DNA of 14,878 bases from an uncultured Oscillibacter sp. (GTDB taxonomy: Bacteria; Bacillota_A; Clostridia; Oscillospirales; Oscillospiraceae): the NCBI GenBank assembly GCA_948902155.1, contig CAQVQZ010000030.1:1-14878 (forward strand). The letters are read 5' to 3'. The stretch's first letter is position 1; each line of letters begins with the position of its first letter. Below, piece after piece: positions 5,553-14,524 of this stretch. The position numbers and the translations under genes were made by a program. The notes under the pieces were generated by a model. That model did no database searches. It saw only the letters and a program-made list of their open reading frames with translations, and was not told where the DNA came from.

Positions 5553-7797
5553 GGGCGTCCTCCTGATTCCAGGCGAGATGTATGGTCCCGTTCCGGTCGG
5601 TCCGGTAAACGGCGCAGCCTTGCCGGGCCAGACGGAGCAGCGTCTCCGGGGCGGGGTGGCCGTAGCTGTTGGAACCGCTGCTGATGCAGACGATTTCCGG
5701 CGACAGCGCCTCCAGCAGGGCCTGGGACGTGGCGTATTTGGAGCCGTGGTGCCCCGCCATCATGCCCTCGATGTCCGGCAGGTCGTAAGCTTCCAAAAGC
5801 CGGGCCTCTGTTTGGCTGTCCATGTCGCCGGTGATGAGGAACTCCCGCTCTCCGGCGGCGGCGAGGATGGTCAGGCCCCGCTCGTTGTCTCCGGTATCCC
5901 CCAGGGGCGGGAAGATGGTCAGGGTGCTCCTGTTCAGGTCCAGGGCCTCTTTCGCGGTGATGAAGCGGACCTGAACGCCGTGGCCTTTTGCGGCGTTTAG
6001 AATATAGCGCTGGAGTCCCGCGTCGTCCTCCGCCTCGGGGACCAGAAGCGTGTCCACCGCCAGACGGGCCAGGAGGCCCGTGACGCCGGAGACGTGGTCC
6101 TTGTCGTAGTGGGTGAGGATCAGATAGTCCAGCCGCTTGCAGCCCAGGGTCTGGAGCTGCCAGGCGGCGGCTTCGCCGGGGTCCTTCCAGCTGTTGGCGC
6201 TGCCGCAGTCCACCAGGGCGCACCGCCCGCCGGAGGCCAGGACCACGCTCTGGCCCTGGCCCACGTCCAGGGCCAGGATGTCCAGGTCGTTCCGGCACCG
6301 GAGCTCCCCCAGGCGGACCGTCGCCGCCAGGGTCAGTGCCGCCAGCACACCGGCCAGGGCGTATTTGTGACGGCCCGTCCGGCGGGCCAGACAGGCGGCG
6401 GCAAACAGGAGGTAGGCGTACCCAATCCAATATTTCAAGTACGGATTGGAGGTGTAGACCGCGTGATAGGGAATCCGGGAGAGGAGTTTGGCGGCGAAGA
6501 GGATGTATTCCGCCAGCCATCCCGCCGGGAGGGCAATCAAAATGCCCGCAGTCGGAAGGGCGAAGCTCACCAGCACGGCCAGGAGGCCCAGCATAAAAGC
6601 CCAGGAGGCCGCCCAGAGGCAGAGCAGGCTGCTCAGAGGGGAAATCAGCACCAGATTGCCGAAGTAGAGGGCTACCAGGGGCACGGTGAACACCATCGCG
6701 CCCATGCTGGCGGAGAAGGTGGAGACGATGAAACGGAACAGAGGGCCCCGCTTTTCCTCGTCCACCAGCCACTTGTACAGCTTGGGCGTCAGCCAGAGGA
6801 TGCCCGCCACGGCGGCAAAGGACAGCTGAAGGCTGACGGAGGCGGCGGCAAAGGGATTCGCCAACAGAATCAGAAACAGCGCCGTCAGGAGAGAGGTGGG
6901 GCCGTCGTTCTGACGGCGGACCAGGGCGGCAATCATGGGCAGGGACAGCATGATACATGCCCGGAGAATCGAGGGGCTTGCGCCGGTCAGGGCGGCGTAG
7001 AACGCCAGGAGGGGGATGCCGAGCAGAGTCTGCAAGCGGCGGCTTTGCACCAGGAAGCTCACCAGGGCCAGGAAGAAGCCGCAGTGCATCCCGGACACCG
7101 CCAGGATGTGGGCCAGGCCCGCCTCGGTGAGGGCCGTGTACGCCTCTTCGGAGACTTCGCCCCGGTCGCCGGTCAGAATGGCGGTCATGAAACCCGCCGC
7201 GTCGCCGTGGAAAAGGGTCTGGATGCGTTCCTTCATCTCCCGGCCCAGGCGGGCGGGATACCATCGGGGGCTGTTCCGGGTGCCCGGCTCCGCCGTGACA
7301 GAGCCCCGGCCATAGGCCAGGAGGAAAATCCCCTTGGAGGTGAAGCTGGTAACCTCCCCGTCCCGGATGCGGGCGGCGCTCTGGAACCGGGCCTGTCCGG
7401 TAACGGTCTGGCCGGGAACCAGGTCCAGCAAGTCGTTTTCGCCGTAGAACATTACCTTGCCGGGGACGCTCTCCAGCCGGAGCACCGCACGTGCGCCGTA
7501 ATCGCTTTCCACGGCGTAGCCGCAGAGGGTGGCGGTAAACGCGCCGGACTGCCCGGCCAGGGACTCGGCGGGGCGCTGGACCTGGCGGGTGTACAGCCAG
7601 CTGTAGCCCAATCCCAAAGCCAGGGCGGCGCAGAGCACCACGCCCCTCCGCCGCCACTCCCAGGGCAGTGCCAGCGCCAGCAGACCCAGGGTGAGGCACA
7701 CGAAAGCCGCCAACAGGGACCCGCCGCCCGGCAGCAGGTACTGCGCCAGGAACACGCCCAGGGAGAAGCCTCCGCCGAACGCCGCCAACCGCCTCAT
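5545..7797 (-). CDS. comEC: DNA internalisation competence protein ComEC/Rec2
   Basis: ComEC forms the inner-membrane channel for single-stranded DNA during natural transformation. The 750-residue product appears complete. Residues 1-70 carry N-terminal membrane segments, and about 80-180 form a DUF4131/OB-like extracellular region. Residues about 200-470 are the multi-spanning Competence domain, with HILAVSGMHCG at 230-240. A C-terminal metallo-beta-lactamase domain follows: LDVGQGQSVVL at 510-520, LTHYDKDHVSG at 561-571, FLITGDMD at 653-660 and GHHGSKYATS at 682-691. GGAGG precedes the ATG at 7795-7797. No other competence gene is in the window, so actual transformability cannot be judged. 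Its stop overlaps the holA start, implying co-translation. Confidence 0.95.
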   Translation of the reverse strand: MRRLAAFGGGFSLGVFLAQYLLPGGGSLLAAFVCLTLGLLALALPWEWRRRGVVLCAALALGLGYSWLYTRQVQRPAESLAGQSGAFTATLCGYAVESDYGARAVLRLESVPGKVMFYGENDLLDLVPGQTVTGQARFQSAARIRDGEVTSFTSKGIFLLAYGRGSVTAEPGTRNSPRWYPARLGREMKERIQTLFHGDAAGFMTAILTGDRGEVSEEAYTALTEAGLAHILAVSGMHCGFFLALVSFLVQSRRLQTLLGIPLLAFYAALTGASPSILRACIMLSLPMIAALVRRQNDGPTSLLTALFLILLANPFAAASVSLQLSFAAVAGILWLTPKLYKWLVDEEKRGPLFRFIVSTFSASMGAMVFTVPLVALYFGNLVLISPLSSLLCLWAASWAFMLGLLAVLVSFALPTAGILIALPAGWLAEYILFAAKLLSRIPYHAVYTSNPYLKYWIGYAYLLFAAACLARRTGRHKYALAGVLAALTLAATVRLGELRCRNDLDILALDVGQGQSVVLASGGRCALVDCGSANSWKDPGEAAAWQLQTLGCKRLDYLILTHYDKDHVSGVTGLLARLAVDTLLVPEAEDDAGLQRYILNAAKGHGVQVRFITAKEALDLNRSTLTIFPPLGDTGDNERGLTILAAAGEREFLITGDMDSQTEARLLEAYDLPDIEGMMAGHHGSKYATSQALLEALSPEIVCISSGSNSYGHPAPETLLRLARQGCAVYRTDRNGTIHLAWNQEDAHG

Positions 7798-7865
7798 GGG
7801 ATGTCCTCCGGTGTTCTCTGTCTGATTTCCATTCGATCACCCGCAAATCCTGTTCGGTTCTATTG

Positions 7866-7893
7866 AAAAACTCCCGGAGGGACCTCCGGGAGT
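7866..7893 (-). terminator. Rho-independent terminator after the glycoside-hydrolase-like gene
   Basis: An 11-bp inverted repeat, ACTCCCGGAGG (7870-7880) with CCTCCGGGAGT (7883-7893), has a very short centre. On the minus strand it is followed directly by TTTTTC. It lies 15 nt past the stop of the upstream gene and separates the rpiB unit from comEC. I found no convincing promoter in the remaining roughly 70 bp before comEC. Confidence 0.88.
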
Positions 7894-7907
7894 CTTGTCT
7901 CATCTTA

Positions 7908-9023
7908 CTATGCCAGGTAGTCCGCCAGAATCAACCGGCTGCCTGTCAGCGTGGGGCTGTTCTCCGCCAGTTCCGGGACAAATTCCGCCGTCCCCTCGCT
8001 GCCCGCCGCCTGGGACACCAGGCCGGAGAGGGTTTCCACTTGGTCCGCCGTGGTGACGGCGTAAATGCGGTCCACCTGGTTCGCCAGACGGTTCAGGTCC
8101 AGGCCCGCCACCGTGTCGGGGCCCTGGGTGATGACCGCCTCCGGAATCTCCACGGAGAGCAGAATGTCATAGGACTCCAGCGCCGTGCGCAGGTCCCGGA
8201 GCAGGAGGTCCAGGTTGTTGGCCAGGGGAACGTCGGTGTTGTAGGCAATCTTGTTGATCTTGCCCTCGGTGGGGTAGCTGAAATCCGTGAGGAGCAGCTC
8301 GTCAAAGCCCATCTCGGCGATCTCCTTCGCCAGGGCGCAGACGTACTCCCGCGCACCGGGCTTGGCGGGGTCCAGCCAGAGGCTGTTGTTGCCGTCGTAG
8401 AAGATATAGCCGCCGGTGTTCTTCAGGCCCCGGCCCTCCACGTCGGCGTTGGCGGCCTTGAAGTCCTGGAGGCAGGCCATGCTGGCGATGGTATGGACCC
8501 CCTCCCTGGAGGTGATGAGTCCCAGTGTGATGGCCGTCTCGTCCGGGTCCTCCCCCGGGTCGTCCATGATGTCCACCGCGCCGGAGACGGCGTTGGCGGA
8601 GTTGAAATAGATCGTGCCGTTGGAGGTCTTGAGGCGGACGACCACGGAATTGTAGGTCCCGGAGGACCGCTCGCTGAACGCAAGGTCGCTGTACTCGCCC
8701 CAGACGTTCTGCCGCAGGGGCTGCGCCGGGATCGTGAAGGCCACGGTGTCCTTAGGCGCCTCGGGTTCCGGCTCCTGGACCACCACGTCCAGCCCCGCCA
8801 GGGGGTCGTTCTCCGGGTTCTCTTCCGGGGGCGGCTCCTTGCCGCCTTCCGTCTGCCAGGGAAGGACGATCTGCCGGTGGCCGTCCGGGCTGTAGACGAG
8901 ATACTGCTGCATATAGATGACGCTGACGGCCACGACGATGGTCAGCACCAGCAGAATCGACAATAAAATTTTCCATTTCGGCCCGCGGCCCCGGTAGCTG
9001 CTGTAGCCTTTGGCTCCAACCAT
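7908..9023 (-). CDS. Membrane-anchored glycoside-hydrolase-like protein (DUF4015 type)
   Basis: The product has 371 residues. A basic N-terminus (MVGAKGYSSYRGRGPKWK) is followed by one membrane segment at about 18-37, then a Pro/Glu-rich linker (about 60-92) and an extracellular domain. That domain carries NGTIYFNSANAV (135-146), TLGLITSREGVHTIASMACL (166-185), LWLDPAKPGAREYVCALAKE (215-234) and GFDELLLTDFSYPTEGK (239-255). These match the TIM-barrel DUF4015 putative glycosyl hydrolase family as I know it, with D247 at the usual acidic position. The substrate is unknown; a cell-wall or exopolysaccharide role is inferred from location. The ATG at 9021-9023 has AAAGAGG 8 nt upstream; an in-frame GTG at 9032 lies over that ribosome site and is less likely. 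The gene follows rpiB by 67 bp, probably on one transcript. Confidence 0.78.
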   Translation of the reverse strand: MVGAKGYSSYRGRGPKWKILLSILLVLTIVVAVSVIYMQQYLVYSPDGHRQIVLPWQTEGGKEPPPEENPENDPLAGLDVVVQEPEPEAPKDTVAFTIPAQPLRQNVWGEYSDLAFSERSSGTYNSVVVRLKTSNGTIYFNSANAVSGAVDIMDDPGEDPDETAITLGLITSREGVHTIASMACLQDFKAANADVEGRGLKNTGGYIFYDGNNSLWLDPAKPGAREYVCALAKEIAEMGFDELLLTDFSYPTEGKINKIAYNTDVPLANNLDLLLRDLRTALESYDILLSVEIPEAVITQGPDTVAGLDLNRLANQVDRIYAVTTADQVETLSGLVSQAAGSEGTAEFVPELAENSPTLTGSRLILADYLA

Positions 9024-9090
9024 ACGCGTCACCTCTTTATCAGGAGCGGCGCTCCCATATTCTCGCGCCCTGGCGCTTTGCGGGGACGGC

Positions 9091-9528
9091 TCAGCCCTCC
9101 AGGGCCATCACCTTGTCCACCCGGCGGGCGTGGCGTCCGCCCTGGAACTCGGTGGACAGAAAGACCTCTACCATGCGCTCGGCCATGTTGGGGCCGGTGA
9201 AGCCCGCGCCGATGGCCATCATATTCGCGTTGTTGTGCCCGCGGGTCAGCTCCGCCTGGAGGCAGTCCGCGCAGTGGGCGCAGCGGATGCCCTTGATTTT
9301 GTTGGCGGCGATGGAAACGCCGATGCCGGTGGTGCAGACGACGATGCCCCGGTCGCACCGGCCCTCCGCCACGGCCCGGGCGGCGGGAACGGCAAAGTCG
9401 GCGTAGTCGCAACTCTCCTTGGAGAAGCAGCCGAAGTCCTCTACCTCGTGGCCCAGGCGCTCCAGGACCTTGATGATATATTCTTTCAGCTCGTAGCCGC
9501 CGTGGTCGCAGCCCAACGCGATCTTCAT
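9091..9528 (-). CDS. rpiB: Ribose-5-phosphate isomerase B
   Basis: RpiB interconverts ribose-5-phosphate and ribulose-5-phosphate in the non-oxidative pentose phosphate pathway. The 145-residue product starts MKIALGCDHGGYELKEYI. It has CTTGIGVSIAANKIKGIRC (the catalytic Cys region), HNNANMMAIGAG and RHARRVDKV, all in the expected order for the RpiB/LacA/LacB family. Full length fits RpiB better than a LacA or LacB subunit because no second subunit gene is adjacent. The ATG at 9526-9528 was chosen because the promoter at 9567-9596 rules out the much longer in-frame extension into the repeat upstream. The ribosome site is only a G-run (GGGGGAA), weaker than elsewhere in the window. Confidence 0.93.
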   Translation of the reverse strand: MKIALGCDHGGYELKEYIIKVLERLGHEVEDFGCFSKESCDYADFAVPAARAVAEGRCDRGIVVCTTGIGVSIAANKIKGIRCAHCADCLQAELTRGHNNANMMAIGAGFTGPNMAERMVEVFLSTEFQGGRHARRVDKVMALEG

Positions 9529-9566
9529 GGTAGTATTCCCCCACATTCTAAAATTTTGTAGCCTAC

Positions 9567-9596
9567 ATTTTACTCCACGTGCCGGGAAAAAGTCAA
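9567..9596 (-). promoter_or_regulatory. Sigma-A-type promoter for rpiB
   Basis: On the minus strand, TTGACT (9591-9596), an 18-nt spacer and TAAAAT (9567-9572) match consensus at 5/6 in both boxes. The expected transcript start is near 9560, about 30 nt before the rpiB ATG. The promoter lies between rpiB and the hairpin-rich element, so the rpiB unit does not depend on the heat-shock cluster. Confidence 0.78.
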
Positions 9597-9633
9597 TATC
9601 ACTTTGTTGGAAAGCGGTGAAAATTCCGCGGTT

Positions 9634-9823
9634 TATAGTCAGCACAGTTGAAAAAAATCCAAAGGATTTTTTCAGCGAGGCGCTGTAAAACAGCGCCTCA
9701 AGCCGCTTATGCGGCTTACTGTGCATGACTTCATAGGAAACGCACGGGCGCTTTGCGCCCCGGCAAACCATTGGTTTGCCGGTTGAAAAGAAGTTTTACT
9801 TCTTTTCAACTGTGTTGACTATA
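9634..9823. mobile_element. MITE-like hairpin array with inverted ends, no transposase
   Basis: The ends are inverted repeats of 21 nt with one mismatch: 9634-9654, beginning TATAGTCAGCACAG, and 9803-9823, ending CTGTGTTGACTATA. If the element proper runs from TAGTCA to TGACTA, it is flanked by TA on both sides. That is what Tc1/mariner-IS630 type insertion would leave. Inside are six hairpins in a row: 9652-9672 (9 bp), 9677-9699 (about 10 bp), 9700-9717 (7 bp), 9746-9760 (6 bp), 9760-9782 (10 bp) and 9783-9809 (12 bp). The last overlaps the right end repeat. No coding potential is apparent. It begins 19 bp past the stop of the PHP gene and may also act as its transcription end. Confidence 0.75.
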
Positions 9824-9842
9824 CCGCTGCCGCAGTTGGTGA

Positions 9843-10655
9843 TTACAGCTCGTGCCAGATGGGGCGGCGCTTTTCGAAGGTGCAGAACCGCCGGAAGCCG
9901 CACCGGCGCAGCAGCTCCTGCCGCTCCCGGACGGCGCAGCCCACAAACTCGGCGGAGTGGGCGTCGGTGCCCAGGGTGATGATGGGGTCGCACGCCATGT
10001 CCTCGTACAGCCGCAGCCACATCTCGTCCGGCAGGGGGGTGTGGCCCCGGTTGGTGTTCAGCTCGATGCCGATGCCCTTGGTGTTCAGGATGGAGAAAAT
10101 CTCCGTGATCTCGCTGCCGAAGCGCTCCATGGTCAGGTTCCAGCCCCGGTTTTCGTTGAGGTAGCGCAGGGGCAGGGTCAGGTGGCCCAGCACGTCGAAG
10201 TTCCCCCACTGGACCATCTTCTTCACCTGGCCCAGGTAGTCGGCCATGCCCTCGTAAGCCTCGGCTTCGCTTTTTGGGTCGAAATAGTAGAGGTCGATGC
10301 CGTCAAAGCGCCGGGACAGCATGTGTACGGACCCGATAATGAAATCCAGGGGCGGCGCGTCCGCCAGCAGCTTCTCCGTGTGGGCAAAGTTCCAGCAGGC
10401 GTCTCCCAGCTCGATGCCCAGGCGGAGGGTGATGCGGTCCCCGGCGGCGGCTTGGGCGGCTTGAAATTCCTCCGCCAGCGCCGCCCAGTCATAGGAGGGC
10501 CGCAGGTCCGTCCCGCCCCAGACCACCGGCTCCATGTGGTCCGTGAAGCACAGCTCCTGAAAGCCCGCCGCGATGGCGGCTTCCGCCAGGGCGGTCATGG
10601 AGTCCCGTGCGTCGGGGGAGATGCGGGAATGGATGTGGTAATCCGCCAGATACAA
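9843..10655 (-). CDS. PHP-domain phosphatase, histidinol-phosphatase (HisK) type
   Basis: The 270-residue product is a PHP-fold metal-dependent phosphoesterase. Expected metal ligands are visible: H7 and H9 in YHIHS, D15 in SPD, H40 in FTDHME, E82 in GIELGD, H111 in GSVHM, H158 in VLGHLTLPLRY, and D231/H233 in GTDAHS. The layout matches HisK-type histidinol-phosphate phosphatases, though no other his gene is nearby, so the true substrate may differ. The start is a TTG at 10653-10655: it is the only plausible start before the DYHIHS motif, and AGAGGTGAGG lies just upstream within the last codons of dnaJ. The 6-nt gap from dnaJ suggests translational coupling and heat-shock co-expression. Confidence 0.85.
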   Translation of the reverse strand: MYLADYHIHSRISPDARDSMTALAEAAIAAGFQELCFTDHMEPVVWGGTDLRPSYDWAALAEEFQAAQAAAGDRITLRLGIELGDACWNFAHTEKLLADAPPLDFIIGSVHMLSRRFDGIDLYYFDPKSEAEAYEGMADYLGQVKKMVQWGNFDVLGHLTLPLRYLNENRGWNLTMERFGSEITEIFSILNTKGIGIELNTNRGHTPLPDEMWLRLYEDMACDPIITLGTDAHSAEFVGCAVRERQELLRRCGFRRFCTFEKRRPIWHEL

Positions 10656-10661
10656 GGGGCC

Positions 10662-11792
10662 TCACCTCTTTTTCTTTCCGAAGAATTTCTTCCGCTCCTC
10701 GTAATTGCCGTCACCCATGAGGTCGGCGAACTTTTTCAGGGCTTCCTTCTGCTCCTTGTTCAGGTTCCGGGGGGTCTCGATGTAGACGGTGACGTACTGG
10801 TCGCCCCGGCCCCGGCCGTTGATGGAGGGGATGCCCTTGCCCTTGAGGCGGAAGGTGGTGCCGCTCTGGGTGCCCTCGGGGAGGTCGTAGCGCACCTTCC
10901 CGTCGATGGTGGGAATCTCCAGCTCCGCCCCCAGCACCGCCTGGGCGAAGGTGATGGGCGTGTCGCACAGGACGGAAGTTCCCTCCCGCCGGAAGAGCTC
11001 GTGAGGCCGGACCGTGATGGTGATGAGCAGGTCCCCGGCGGGTCCGCCGTTCTTGCCCGCGTTGCCCTGGCCCCGGATGGAGATGGTCTGCCCGTTGTCG
11101 ATGCCGGCGGGGATGGTGGCCTGAATCGTCTTGCGCTTGCGCACCGTTCCCGCGCCCCGGCACTCCTTGCAGGGCTGGTGGATGATTTTGCCCTTGCCGC
11201 CGCAGCGGGAACAGGGGGACGAGGTGGCGAAGATGCCCATGGGCGTCTGCCGCCGGACCTGGACCGTGCCGGTACCGTGGCAGTCCGGGCAGACCTCGGG
11301 GGTGGCCCCCTCGGCGCAGCCGCTGCCCTTGCAGGCGGAACAGACTTCCATCCGCTCCACGGTGACGGCCTTCTCGCAACCGAACGCCGCCTCCTCAAAG
11401 CTGAGGATCAGCGACATGCGGAGGCTCTCCCCCCGCTGGGGGGCGTTGGGATTGGTCCGCCGCCCGCCGCCGAAGCCGCCGCCGAAGAAGCTGCCGAAAA
11501 TATCCCCCAGGTCGCCGAAGTCGAAGCCGCCGTCGAACCCGCCGCCCGCGCCGAAATTGGGGTCCACCCCGGCGTGGCCGAACTGATCGTACCGGCTCCG
11601 CTTTTCCTTGTCCGAGAGGATTTCGTAAGCCTCGTTCACTTCCTTGAACCGGGCCTCGGCCTCTTTGTCGCCGGGGTTCAGGTCCGGGTGGTTGGCCTTA
11701 GCCAGCTTCCGGTAGGCCCGCTTGATCTCGTCGTCCGAAGCGCCCTTCTGAACGCCCAGGATTTCGTAATAATCTCGTTTTTGATCTGCCAT
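10662..11792 (-). CDS. dnaJ: Chaperone DnaJ (Hsp40)
   Basis: DnaJ delivers unfolded substrates to DnaK and stimulates its ATPase. The 376-residue product is a full type I DnaJ. It has a J domain with HPD at 35-37, a Gly/Phe-rich stretch at about 76-110, and four zinc-binding CxxCxGxG-type repeats starting at C151, C168, C194 and C208. A C-terminal substrate-binding region contains [19 protein letters not shown]. The ATG at 11790-11792 begins [14 protein letters not shown]; no good ribosome site precedes it. An in-frame TTG four codons upstream is an alternative. It is separated from dnaK by an unusually long spacer containing a strong hairpin. Confidence 0.96.
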   Translation of the reverse strand: MADQKRDYYEILGVQKGASDDEIKRAYRKLAKANHPDLNPGDKEAEARFKEVNEAYEILSDKEKRSRYDQFGHAGVDPNFGAGGGFDGGFDFGDLGDIFGSFFGGGFGGGRRTNPNAPQRGESLRMSLILSFEEAAFGCEKAVTVERMEVCSACKGSGCAEGATPEVCPDCHGTGTVQVRRQTPMGIFATSSPCSRCGGKGKIIHQPCKECRGAGTVRKRKTIQATIPAGIDNGQTISIRGQGNAGKNGGPAGDLLITITVRPHELFRREGTSVLCDTPITFAQAVLGAELEIPTIDGKVRYDLPEGTQSGTTFRLKGKGIPSINGRGRGDQYVTVYIETPRNLNKEQKEALKKFADLMGDGNYEERKKFFGKKKR

Positions 11793-11875
11793 TCGTCGTC
11801 GCAAAGTCCGCTAAGCTCCGTTTCCGCCTTCCGGCGAAAACTGCGCCCGCTCCCTTGCTCCTCCTCTCCGTCCCG

Positions 11876-11902
11876 AACCCGCTGCGCTGGGCTTCGGGCC
11901 GG
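11876..11902. repeat. Imperfect inverted repeat in the dnaK-dnaJ spacer
   Basis: CCCGAA and TTCGGG, each continued by a C-run or G-run, pair around AGCGCAGC when read on the minus strand. It is a second, weaker fold downstream of the 11918-11947 hairpin. The surrounding 11793-11917 is GC-rich and has no supported gene. Its overall look suggests an interspersed repeat, but only one copy is in the window. Confidence 0.4.
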
Positions 11903-11917
11903 GTAATTAACAGGGGG

Positions 11918-11947
11918 ATGCGGAGCCGCCTTTCAGCGGCTCCGCAT
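11918..11947. terminator. Strong hairpin between dnaK and dnaJ (partial terminator or processing site)
   Basis: A perfect 12-bp stem, ATGCGGAGCCGC (11918-11929) with GCGGCTCCGCAT (11936-11947), has a 6-nt loop and begins 9 nt past the dnaK stop. On the minus strand it is followed by CCCCCTGTTAATT rather than a U-run, so it is a poor intrinsic terminator. It could protect the dnaK message or lower dnaJ expression relative to dnaK. Confidence 0.6.
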
Positions 11948-11956
11948 AATCCCATT

Positions 11957-13792
<1,836 letters not shown>

Positions 13793-13836
13793 AATGATTG
13801 CCTCCTATATTCGCATAAATAGTATTTTATTTAAAG

Positions 13837-13930
13837 AAATTAGGAATTAGAAATTAGGAGTTAGGAATTGTATTAGAAACAGGAGCGTCATCTTAAACGA
13901 AAAATTCCTCATTCCTAATTCCTAATTATT
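13837..13930. repeat. AT-rich inverted repeat between grpE and dnaK
   Basis: AATTAGGAATTAG (13838-13850) is an exact reverse complement of CTAATTCCTAATT (13915-13927). Further degenerate copies of TTAGGAATT lie inside both arms, for example at 13854-13869 and 13903-13914. The unit is therefore both a short direct repeat and an inverted repeat around a centre near 13883. Base composition is far more AT-rich than the flanking genes. No ORF or clear promoter was recognised in it. Confidence 0.7.
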
Positions 13931-14524
13931 TCAGTTCGCGACTTGGACGACAGCGTGCCGGATGACCTTATCTCCCAGCAGAAAGCCCGCCTGGAAGACC
14001 TGGGCCACCTCGTTTTCCCCGAGGTTTTCATCCTCAATGTGCATGACCGCCTCGTGGCGCTCCGGGTCGAAGGGCTGGCCCTGGGCCTCGATCTCCGCGA
14101 CGCCCAGCTTTTTCAGAAGCTCCTTGTACTGGGTGAAAATCATCACCAGGCCCTTTTTGTGGGGGTCGTCCTCGCCGCCGGGGGCGTTGGCCGCGCGCTC
14201 CAGGTTGTCGTATACCGCCAGAAATTCCTTGATGGTGTCGGCCTTGGCGTCCTGGTAGAGGGTTTCCTTTTCCTTGGCGGTGCGCTTGCGGTAGTTGTCG
14301 TACTCCGCCGCCAGGCGGGCGAACTGGTCCTTGGTGGTCTCCAGCTGCTTTACCGCCGCTTCCATCTGCTCCACCTGTTCCCGGGTGAAGGTGATGCCGC
14401 CCTTTTCCTTTTTCTTTCTGCCCTTGGCGGTTTTCTCCGCCGGTTCCTCCGGTGGAGCTTCGGGGGTCTCGGTTTCCGGAGTTTCCGCTTCCTCCTCCAG
14501 GGGCTGCTTGTTCTCTTCGGTCAT
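13931..14524 (-). CDS. grpE: Nucleotide exchange factor GrpE
   Basis: GrpE releases ADP from DnaK. The 197-residue product has an acidic Glu/Pro/Thr-rich N-terminal tail (1-30), a basic KGRKKKEKG patch (34-42) and a long coiled-coil helix through about residue 95, including AAEYDNYRKRTAKEKE. The C-terminal beta domain has GQPFDPERHEAVMHIED and LLGDKVIRHAVVQVA, which are diagnostic. Length and order fit Firmicutes GrpE. The ATG overlaps the hrcA stop in an ATGA junction, with AAGGAGG 6-7 nt upstream inside the end of hrcA, so translation is probably coupled. Confidence 0.97.
   Translation of the reverse strand: MTEENKQPLEEEAETPETETPEAPPEEPAEKTAKGRKKKEKGGITFTREQVEQMEAAVKQLETTKDQFARLAAEYDNYRKRTAKEKETLYQDAKADTIKEFLAVYDNLERAANAPGGEDDPHKKGLVMIFTQYKELLKKLGVAEIEAQGQPFDPERHEAVMHIEDENLGENEVAQVFQAGFLLGDKVIRHAVVQVAN

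Noticed and set aside
6094..7866. 590-residue plus-strand frame antisense to comEC
   Set aside because: Gln/Gly/Ala-rich low-complexity translation with no domain, on the opposite strand of a clear gene.
5501..7903. 800-residue minus-strand frame overlapping comEC in another frame
   Set aside because: Pro/Arg/Gly-rich translation typical of a high-GC shadow frame. The comEC frame shows full family motifs and a good ribosome site.
9529..9771. N-terminal extension of rpiB into the hairpin element
   Set aside because: The promoter at 9567-9596 lies inside it, and family homology begins exactly at MKIALGCDHGG.
9652..9809. Hairpin array read as a CRISPR array
   Set aside because: The stems differ in sequence and length; there is no constant repeat with spacers and no cas gene.
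13793..13930. CIRCE operator upstream of dnaK
   Set aside because: No TTAGCACTC-N9-GAGTGCTAA pattern is present. The inverted repeat here is TTAGGAATT-based and AT-rich, and the operator is expected upstream of hrcA, outside the window.
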